A DNA stretch of 56,125 nucleotides from Arthrobacter sp. Y81 (lineage in GTDB: Bacteria; Actinomycetota; Actinomycetes; Actinomycetales; Micrococcaceae). Made by a program: the position numbers and the translations under genes. Shown here piece by piece: positions 50,353 to 56,125 of the stretch; positions within the stretch are counted from its first letter, which is position 1, and each line of letters opens with the position of its first letter. The notes under the pieces were generated by a model. It was not told the origin of the DNA. It saw only the letters and a list, made by a program, of their open reading frames with translations, and did no database searches. The stretch covers positions 1 to 56,125 of the forward strand of contig NZ_PJIL01000024.1 in the NCBI RefSeq assembly GCF_002929335.1, in the 5' to 3' direction.

Positions 50353-51339
50353 ATGTCGACCATCTCCACCCCGTACGCCCGGCACGGGACTCAGACCCGG
50401 CACGGCCGGCCTCTGCCGTGCGGCAGTTGCCGCCGCGACGCGCACCAGATCATCGAACCGCCGGACCGTGCCGACACGGATGTCGTGGAGGTTTCCTCTA
50501 CCTGCATTGACTGCGATTCGTTCCATGCCAGCGCCGCCATGGTCCCCCCGGTCGCCCGGATCCTGAACCGCAGCGCAACCGTACACGGTGTTCTGCAGTT
50601 CGGCGGCGAGTACGTTCACTGCGGCGAACCGATGAAGCCCCAGGGCGCCGACCCGCGGAGCATCTACGCGCCGATGCACACCGGCAGACCGTCAGCGGGC
50701 CTACTGGAGGTCAATTTGCGGACGAAAGTTCTGCACGGCGGCTGCGGCTTCCAAATGGATATCCCCATGAGGAGGGCACAGGCGGCCGCCGGACCGGATA
50801 GTCGCCGATTCGACGAACATGTCCATGGGGCCCACAAAGGGGGACCACGTCATGAACGCAGAACCGCTCCCGCCGTCGGAGCCGGTGCACGGCCCCGTGC
50901 CCGCTCCGGCCGCTGCAAAGCGCCCGGCAGTGACCCGCGCAGGCATGATCTGGGTGGCCACGGTCGCTGCCTTGGTGCTGCTGATCCTGCTCATCGCCTT
51001 CATTGTGCAGAACCAGGACGACGTCAGGGTCAGGTTCTTTGGCCTGGACGGGACAATTTCCCTGGGCATGGCACTGTTTATTGCCGCAGTCAGCGGCGGG
51101 GTTTTGGTCGCTGTGGCGGGCGCCGTGCGGATCATCCAGCTCACATCCCGCAGCCGCCACGCACAGATGCCCCCACCCGGTACCTGAGAGTGTCAGGCCA
51201 GGCAGACACGGGGTACGACGTTGGACAATCCACGGAACTGAGCACGGTGCCGACTCATTCTCACCCCCTCACCCTGCGGAGGTTCCAAACCGTTGGGTGG
51301 TTGAAGGCGATCTGGGTTCTGCCGGAAGCGTCGGGTTAG
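50353..51339 (+). CDS. Hypothetical protein, 3' part doubtful
   Basis: ATG at 50353, preceded by AAAGGAGCACGAC. The first ~140 residues look genuinely coded, with cysteine-containing segments (PCGSCRRDAHQII, CIDCDSF) and GVLQFGGEYVHCGEPMKP, then LEVNLRTKVLHGGCGFQM. Beyond about 50770 the frame continues only because the DNA is GC-rich: it overlaps the LapA gene on the same strand and has Arg/His-rich shadow composition. The real gene probably ended near 50780 or is itself frameshifted. The family is unknown. Confidence 0.4.
   Translation: MSTISTPYARHGTQTRHGRPLPCGSCRRDAHQIIEPPDRADTDVVEVSSTCIDCDSFHASAAMVPPVARILNRSATVHGVLQFGGEYVHCGEPMKPQGADPRSIYAPMHTGRPSAGLLEVNLRTKVLHGGCGFQMDIPMRRAQAAAGPDSRRFDEHVHGAHKGGPRHERRTAPAVGAGARPRARSGRCKAPGSDPRRHDLGGHGRCLGAADPAHRLHCAEPGRRQGQVLWPGRDNFPGHGTVYCRSQRRGFGRCGGRRADHPAHIPQPPRTDAPTRYLRVSGQADTGYDVGQSTELSTVPTHSHPLTLRRFQTVGWLKAIWVLPEASG
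50852..51187 (+). CDS. LapA/DUF1049 domain membrane protein
   Basis: A 111-residue protein. A Pro/Ala-rich cytoplasmic start is followed by two helices: IWVATVAALVLLILLIAFIV, then the family signature QNQDDVRVRFFGLDG, then GMALFIAAVSGGVLVAVAGA. This matches lipopolysaccharide assembly protein A-like (DUF1049) proteins common in actinobacteria, with unknown function there. GGGGGA before the ATG at 50852 fixes the start. Confidence 0.8.
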   Translation: MNAEPLPPSEPVHGPVPAPAAAKRPAVTRAGMIWVATVAALVLLILLIAFIVQNQDDVRVRFFGLDGTISLGMALFIAAVSGGVLVAVAGAVRIIQLTSRSRHAQMPPPGT

Positions 51340-51576
51340 AAACAGGCCAATACACCGAGGGTGCCTATGGTGCGGTCGGGACAGTAAAGCCAGAACACGA
51401 GGCGGAGACCGTCCAGGAGTCCCCTCGCCGCTGAGGAAAATGGTGATCTGCGGCCACGGGGTCCGGAGGGTGTCCGATCCGCCGTCGCGACCCATTTTTT
51501 CTCGACGACCTGCCCGTCCGGAGCTAAGCTTGGTTAGTACCGAAGAGCGGCAGACATCAATCGTAAAGGTAAGCCG

Positions 51577-52002
51577 ATGACCGAGAATCCGCACGGCCAG
51601 GACGCCGCATCCCAGGCCCGGCATCGCGCGAGGGGTGCCGACGTCCCGGCCGATGACTCGCCCACCGGTGCGGATGTGGGCGAAGCGGTCGACATCGCCG
51701 AGTCGGGCACCAATGCGGAGGGGGAGCACTCGCATCCGGAACGGGCCAAGTCCGGCGAGGCGCCCGTCGAGCAGGTGTTCAACGACCCCGCCATGACCGA
51801 GGGGCAGCGGACCGTGACCGGCTCTGCGACGACAGACGGGGACGTACCGCCGGGACCTTCACCGGCCGAAGCCGGATCCGGTGGAGCCCAGTCCGGCATT
51901 GGGGCTCGAGAGTCGGACCGTCTCGCGGCCGGCGTGCCGCCGACCACAGGCAAGCCCTTCGACACCGGCACGAAGGACACCGAAACCGACGCCGACGGAT
52001 AG
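51577..52002 (+). CDS. Acidic, disordered hypothetical protein
   Basis: A 141-residue protein with AAAGG 8 bp before the ATG. It is rich in Gly, Ala, Asp, Glu, Ser and Thr, with no hydrophobic core (for example SPTGADVGEAVDIAESGTNA, GDVPPGPSPAEAGSGG). It is probably intrinsically disordered. Such proteins occur near stress genes in Arthrobacter, but no function is known. Confidence 0.5.
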   Translation: MTENPHGQDAASQARHRARGADVPADDSPTGADVGEAVDIAESGTNAEGEHSHPERAKSGEAPVEQVFNDPAMTEGQRTVTGSATTDGDVPPGPSPAEAGSGGAQSGIGARESDRLAAGVPPTTGKPFDTGTKDTETDADG

Positions 52003-52471
52003 CACGTTTGCGCCCAGCTCCACCGGGCCGCCGGAGCACATTATCCCTCGGTGTGCCAGGCCTCCTGACCCTGTCAGGTCCGATCATGGCGGCGGTCGCC
52101 TCCTGTGTTGACCCAGCATTGCAGGGATCGCGCCGAGGGGCAGGCCCGGGGATGGTTGGTGTACTCGCCCACCACACTTTCGCCCACGAAGCGCTCTGCG
52201 CTGCGGCCGGGGAAACCGACGGGGATACTCCAGGGACCGGGCCCTGATCGAGGTGCTGCTGCATCGGTCCGTGGATGCCGCCGATGTCTACTCCAACCGC
52301 GGGCGACGCCCGATCCAAAACATGCATGCCGCGTCGCTCCCTGCCTGACCCGGCTCCGGGCGAGTCTGTCTTCGCCGGCTCAAGACCGGGCCTGTTTGAG
52401 CGTGGGCTCCCGTGGCAAAATAGCGTGTTGCACACCAACGCATTTGCGCGCGCTGGCACTGAGGACCGGAA

Positions 52472-53290
52472 ATGAAGAAAGAGCTGAAGGACGCCGCGGA
52501 CGCGGTCGAGGAGGCATCGAACTCCAGGGCTTTCGTGATCGCCGCCAGGGCAGGTTTTGCCGTCAGCGGCGTGTTGCACGTTCTGACCGGGTCCGTCGCT
52601 ATCCAGTTGGCCTCCGGCAAGGACGGACAGGCGGACCAAGGCGGGGCCGTCGCCCAGCTCGCCGGCCAGCCCGCGGGACTGCTGCTGCTGTGGACGGGAT
52701 TCGCTGCCTGTGTGGCGCTGGCGCTCTGGCAAACCGGTAACGCCGTATTCGCCTACGGTCAGATGGAAGCCAAGAAGAAGATAGGGAAGAAACTTTCCGC
52801 CGCAGGCAAGGCGGTAGTGTTCGCAGTCATCGCGCTGACGTTCGCTGCCTCGGCAAGCGGAAACAGCAAGAACAGCGGACAGTCCACGAGCGATTTCACG
52901 GTCTCAATCATGAAAGCACCCGGGGGTGCGTTCCTGCTGGTCGCCATCGGGGCCGCGGTCGCTGTCGTCGGCATTGTCTTCGTGGTCCTCGGATTCAAGG
53001 CATCGTTCAAGAAGGATCTGCGGCTGCCGTCCTCGGGCACGGGCCGGGCCGTTGTGACGGGGCTGGGCGTGGTCGGCTACGTAGCCGAGGGCATCGCACT
53101 GTTTCTGGTGGGATTGCTGGTCATCATTGCCACCGTTAACGCCCACCCTCAGGAGTCCACCGGCCTGGACGGCGGATTGAAGGCCCTGCGCGAGCAGCCG
53201 TACGGGGTATATATGCTGACCGCCGTCGGCGCCGGTCTGATCTGCTACGGCCTTTACCTGATGGTGAAGGCCAAAGTCGCGCGGATGTAA
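52472..53290 (+). CDS. DUF1206 membrane protein
   Basis: A 272-residue integral membrane protein with three repeats of a two-helix unit, as in the DUF1206 family (AARAGFAVSGVLHVLTGSVA, AAGKAVVFAVIALTFAASAS, GLGVVGYVAEGIALFLVGLL). Each repeat is followed by a Gly-rich segment and a second helix (for example LAGQPAGLLLLWTGFAACVA). The function is unknown. It stands alone and its start at 52472 is preceded by GAGGACCGGAA. Confidence 0.82.
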   Translation: MKKELKDAADAVEEASNSRAFVIAARAGFAVSGVLHVLTGSVAIQLASGKDGQADQGGAVAQLAGQPAGLLLLWTGFAACVALALWQTGNAVFAYGQMEAKKKIGKKLSAAGKAVVFAVIALTFAASASGNSKNSGQSTSDFTVSIMKAPGGAFLLVAIGAAVAVVGIVFVVLGFKASFKKDLRLPSSGTGRAVVTGLGVVGYVAEGIALFLVGLLVIIATVNAHPQESTGLDGGLKALREQPYGVYMLTAVGAGLICYGLYLMVKAKVARM

Positions 53291-53413
53291 GCCGCCCGCC
53301 GACGCGGCCGGCTCCTGCTCCTGCTCCACTGACTAGGGGGAGGAAACGGCCCGCCCCCCGGGAGCCGCCAGGAGCGCGTCGACAGGCGAAGAGGCAGCGC
53401 AGCGGGAAGGTCG

Positions 53414-53482
53414 GCAGACCTCACCGGAGCCGATCTGCGCGAAGCGGACGCGAGCCGTGCCGATCTTGCGGAAAGCCTCTGT
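53414..53482 (+). pseudogene. Pentapeptide-repeat remnant
   Basis: About 23 codons reading ADLTGADLREADASRADLAE, with the A(D/N)LxX periodicity of pentapeptide-repeat proteins. There is no start or continuation. It is a short relic. Confidence 0.4.
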
Positions 53483-53568
53483 TCACACCCGGATCCAGAT
53501 CAATGCGGCCGTGGACGATTCCAGGACAAAACGACCCGCAGCACACAGACTCCTGCCGCCCGGGCTAT

Positions 53569-53721
53569 TCAGGTCCTCCTGCGCCCCATGAAGAAACCGA
53601 CGGCAGCGAGGATCAACAGCACCACGCCAACCCAGATCAGGAAGTTCAAAGAAGGAACCAGCCCGCCTCCGAAGAAGAACAGCACCGCAAGGACCACTAC
53701 GACGATCAGAAGAATGTTCAT
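53569..53721 (-). CDS. Small two-helix membrane protein (50 aa)
   Basis: A 50-residue hydrophobic protein: MNILLIVVVVLAVLFFFGGG, then LNFLIWVGVVLLILAAVGFF and a basic end MGRRRT. The layout equals that of the lmo0937-like protein at 26328. The C-terminal RRR suggests an inside orientation. Confidence 0.6.
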   Translation of the reverse strand: MNILLIVVVVLAVLFFFGGGLVPSLNFLIWVGVVLLILAAVGFFMGRRRT

Positions 53722-53869
53722 GACCGCTACCCGCCCTTCTTTTTTGAAACGTTCAACAATGACACCGCCACCGGGCCTGGCCCCGGGTGGGTACTCCGCA
53801 ATCCAGGCCTACCGGCGGCTCTTCACAAGAGCCCGGTTCCGGCCCGACCACCGGGCTCCGGGCCCGGGG

Positions 53870-54076
53870 CTACTGCGATGGCTGGGGAATGTCACAGGCA
53901 ATCTTGGGGTTCAGTCCCGTGTAGTTCAGCGGCCCCGCAACGATTCTCAGCGCGACAGTTCCAACCGAGGCGCAGGATGCCGGCTGACCGGCGAAATAAC
54001 CACGCTGAACGGCTGCGGCGACGCCGATCACAAGCCAGACGACCACTAATATTCCGACGATGATTCTGGCCCGCAT
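53870..54076 (-). CDS. Hypothetical membrane-anchored protein (68 aa)
   Basis: The ATG at 54076 has GGAGG 4 bp upstream. One N-terminal helix (ARIIVGILVVVWLVIGVAAA) is followed by an extracytoplasmic part with two Cys residues (PASCASVG and KIACDIP) that could form a disulfide. It resembles short actinobacterial membrane proteins of unknown function. A longer start at 54124 adds a polar stretch and is less likely. Confidence 0.55.
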   Translation of the reverse strand: MRARIIVGILVVVWLVIGVAAAVQRGYFAGQPASCASVGTVALRIVAGPLNYTGLNPKIACDIPQPSQ

Positions 54077-54224
54077 TCGTCCTCCGATACCGGATTCTGC
54101 TGACGCTGCAGCGTAATTATTCACACGGTGGAGGGAACTGATCCATCGCGGATCAGAGCGGCAGCCTTAGCGGATCTTCTGGCCCGACCTGGTGGCGGCT
54201 GCTCTGGCCATCGCCGGAGGTGTC

Positions 54225-54656
54225 TTATCCTGGCCCGGTTCCTTGAGCAGGCCGGCCGGGCTGACTGGCATCGCCGCCCGGGCCCGGCTGACCATCCCCG
54301 GACTGCGCGTCCCGGCGCCCGCCGGCATCAACATCCGGATCCAGTTCATCAGCTTCCCGGACCCGTTCCTGCGAAGCTTCACGAACACTCCTTGCCTCTT
54401 CCTGACCATCGCGGGCCTCCCGACGGAGGCGTTCGGCATCCACGTTGGCCTGCTGTGCGTCCGCTTCCGCCCGGGCCGCCTTCGCTTCACCCTCCCGTGC
54501 GCCGAGTTCATCCGTCTCCGCCTTCTCGCGCATCGCGACCGCCCGACGCCGGTCAGCCTTCAGCTTCCCCTTGCGGCCGAAGAAGACCACCAACCCAACA
54601 ATTACGAGAGCCACTACGACGACGATGATGATCCACAACAGCTGGCCCGAATCCAT
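54225..54656 (-). CDS. Membrane-anchored coiled-coil/disordered protein (143 aa)
   Basis: An N-terminal helix (LLWIIIVVVVALVIVGLVVF) is followed by a long charged segment rich in Arg/Ala/Glu (ADRRRAVAMREKAETDELGA, EARSVREASQERVREADELD) likely to form a coiled coil, and a Gly/Asp-rich tail. The ATG at 54656 has GAGGCGG upstream. This plan is common in Arthrobacter envelope proteins; its function is unknown. Confidence 0.6.
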   Translation of the reverse strand: MDSGQLLWIIIVVVVALVIVGLVVFFGRKGKLKADRRRAVAMREKAETDELGAREGEAKAARAEADAQQANVDAERLRREARDGQEEARSVREASQERVREADELDPDVDAGGRRDAQSGDGQPGPGGDASQPGRPAQGTGPG

Positions 54657-55608
54657 GATGATCCGCCTCTTTCCGCTTGCGGCAATGGAGATACCACCAG
54701 TAAACAACAAAACCTGCCTACAAACCATGGAATGAGCGGCGGTGTCAAGCGGTCGAAGCAACATCCCCAACCGGACAGCCACAGCCGAACCGGTTTGCTC
54801 CCGGTGTCAATGTCCACCCATCCGAATCCCCGACCTGGTGACGGCCACACACGAGTTCTGGCTGGCCAGGTGGTCCGTGGCCAGCGCCCGCACCTCCAGA
54901 ATCATCCGGAGGGTATCGGCTCCGCCGGACCGTCGTGCGGTTTGTTTTTGTGCCGGGCCTCCTGCAGATGCTGCTCAAGCTCAATTCAGCATCCCGGCGC
55001 CGCCGGCCCACGGTGCGCAGCTGCCGGGTGATGGGCGTGCCCCAATCATCTCTGCCCTGCGGCACGTCATGAATCCCCTCATGGGGCACGGACCGAACCG
55101 CGTCCTCCGCATGGTTCTCGCTCATAATCGGATGATCGCACTGCGTCAGGACATGCGACAGGGTATTGAGGCCTTTTCCTGCAGACCGCCGGGCCTTTGG
55201 CTGGCGTGCCGCCACTACATGGGGCACTGAAACGCGTGTAGCGGTCCGGTAGTCCCCCGAATGTTCCACCCGAGGGTCATGTCGAAACCGCATGCGGCAG
55301 GCATGGATAAGCGCCGGCGCGAAACCGCCGGCTGCAGGACACAAAATGGGCGAGGCCACCGCGGGTCATGTCGGAAACGACGCCCAGAGCATGAATAGAC
55401 GCAATGGAACCACAGGACGAGCGGAGAGGACTCACGTGATGGACAACTGGGCGGCCGGCCATCCTAACAACGCGACCCTAACAACGCGACAGACACCGAT
55501 TTTCCCGGAGGTCATGTCACTCAGAACGCCAGGACGCATGAACTGACACCGGCCGAAAAGTTTGCAGGAAGGGACCACAATGCAAGCCGAGCGGACGCCC
55601 GTCGACGG
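54657..55608. other. Gene-poor region with short repeats
   Basis: About 950 bp with no convincing gene on either strand. It contains three of the GGTCATGTC words (55275-55283, 55364-55372, 55510-55518); a fourth lies at 55721-55729. Confidence 0.5.
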
Positions 55609-55729
55609 GGTGTGCACAATGTACACACCACCTTTGGCCGGACAAACACGCAATGAGCGCACTCTGCCTGGTTCACAGAAAGCAGCCAGCCGAGGAAGAT
55701 CCTCGAAGAGAATTCGCCTTGGTCATGTC
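55275..55729 (+). repeat. Four GGTCATGTC direct repeats
   Basis: Copies lie at 55275, 55364, 55510 and 55721, all on the plus strand, with unequal spacing. Three of the four are followed by G. A fifth copy is at 25781 near the other attachment-like site. They could be arm-type integrase binding sites. Confidence 0.4.
55609..55629. repeat. 21-bp palindrome, copy B
   Basis: GGTGTGCACA-A-TGTACACACC has one mismatch between arms. It is nearly identical to 26091-26111. Confidence 0.5.
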
Positions 55730-55954
55730 GTCACCACAACCCTCGGCCATGAATGAGTGACGGCCAACAACTGGCCACCGGAAACAGCAAAAGGACGACA
55801 CATAACCCCACACCCCAGCAAGCAGAGGGCCCACCAGCCAGGAACCTGACCCGCCACCCACACAACCGAACAGGCGACCGCAGCGCCTGGCACAGTCTGC
55901 GACCAGCGTCAGAGGGACCCGCGGAGGGTCAATGTCCACACATTAAAGCAAAAA

Positions 55955-55970
55955 CCCCTCTGACGAGGGG
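55955..55970 (-). terminator. Hairpin next to attachment-like repeat 2
   Basis: CCCCTC-TGAC-GAGGGG. On the minus strand it is followed by TTTTT and lies directly after the tRNA-like 3' end. It is probably the original tRNA terminator. Confidence 0.6.
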
Positions 55971-55975
55971 TCATG

Positions 55976-56024
55976 CGTGCCCGAGGTGGGACTCGAACTG
56001 CATTCCAACCCCTGCAAACACTGG
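55976..56024 (-). repeat. 49-bp attachment-site-like direct repeat, copy 2 (tRNA 3' end)
   Basis: It matches 25977-26025 at 47 of 49 positions. On the minus strand it contains TTCGAGTCCCACCTCGGGCA, a well-formed T-loop and acceptor 3' strand, followed by a rho-independent terminator. The 5' half of a tRNA is absent on the other side. It marks the distal border of the candidate island. Confidence 0.6.
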
Positions 56025-56125
56025 GAAGTCGCGAAAACAAAGGCAATTCGGTATATATCAAGCTGTTTGTGACAGCTGGTTGGTTTTGTAGTTGATGCCG
56101 GCGTGGGTCGGGGCGGCTGGTGCGG

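Noticed and set aside
54128..55031. Plus-strand frames of 166 and 279 codons
   Set aside because: They are shadows of the minus-strand coiled-coil protein with Pro/Arg-rich composition and no start signals.
55275..55729. A CRISPR-like array
   Set aside because: The repeated word is only 9 bp, spacing is irregular, and there are no cas genes.
55976..56060. A tRNA gene on the minus strand
   Set aside because: Only the T-loop and 3' acceptor strand are present. No complementary 5' acceptor strand, D-arm or anticodon arm is found within tRNA distance.

Overview
The window is high-GC actinobacterial DNA, most likely from an Arthrobacter/Paenarthrobacter-type member of the Micrococcaceae. This is inferred from codon bias, gene families and Shine-Dalgarno style; no rRNA or complete tRNA is present to prove it. 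It is accessory, catabolic sequence with clear signs of mosaic assembly.

Region 1 (about 0.08-19.9 kb) is a coherent aromatic-catabolism cluster that fits indole breakdown through anthranilate. It has an aromatic-acid MFS carrier and an AraC-type regulator (minus strand). A forward operon follows with an SDR, a styrene/indole monooxygenase (StyA type), a self-sufficient StyA2B-type oxygenase-flavin reductase fusion, a CrtI-like FAD oxidoreductase, an isatin-hydrolase-like cyclase and a ThDP-dependent decarboxylase. A PaaX-family regulator, a hotdog thioesterase and a RidA protein sit in the middle. A second forward operon carries an FAH-family hydrolase, a single-domain cupin, a TesB-like thioesterase, an aryl-CoA ligase and a two-domain 2-aminobenzoyl-CoA monooxygenase/reductase-like protein. 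A short palindrome (TGACGNNCGTAA and relatives) recurs in the cluster promoters. Two homologous micro-ORFs lie directly upstream of the SDR and of the first oxygenase.

Region 2 (19.9-26 kb) is a patchwork: a pntA stub joined to an intact pntB, a free-standing adenylate kinase, two XRE regulators with a mobile-element-type protein, and a secreted DUF6454 protein. It ends in an attachment-site-like sequence containing a tRNA 3' end.

Region 3 (26-43 kb) starts with transposon debris (TnsA-like and serine-resolvase remnants). A second catabolic cluster follows, bracketed by two paralogous GAF/PucR-type regulators: ALDH, MFS carrier, FAD hydroxylase, cupin, ACMSD-type amidohydrolase, Old Yellow Enzyme, a small unknown protein, a ThDP enzyme and a succinate-semialdehyde-type dehydrogenase. 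The substrate cannot be read from sequence; an N-heteroaromatic or hydroxyaromatic acid is likely.

Region 4 (43.2-48.1 kb) looks foreign (mycobacterial-style, very GC-rich). It holds a complete NitT/TauT-type ABC transporter flanked by a truncated amidohydrolase and a truncated third GAF regulator, both homologous to Region 3 genes. The regulator end carries a 147-bp exact direct repeat.

Region 5 (48.1-56.1 kb) holds small stress/envelope genes (DUF1508, CsbD, frameshifted DUF4235, LapA, DUF1206, short membrane proteins) and gene fragments (IS630, TetR-like, pentapeptide). It ends in a second copy of the attachment-site-like repeat, 30.0 kb from the first in the same orientation. The 26-56 kb interval is therefore a candidate genomic island.
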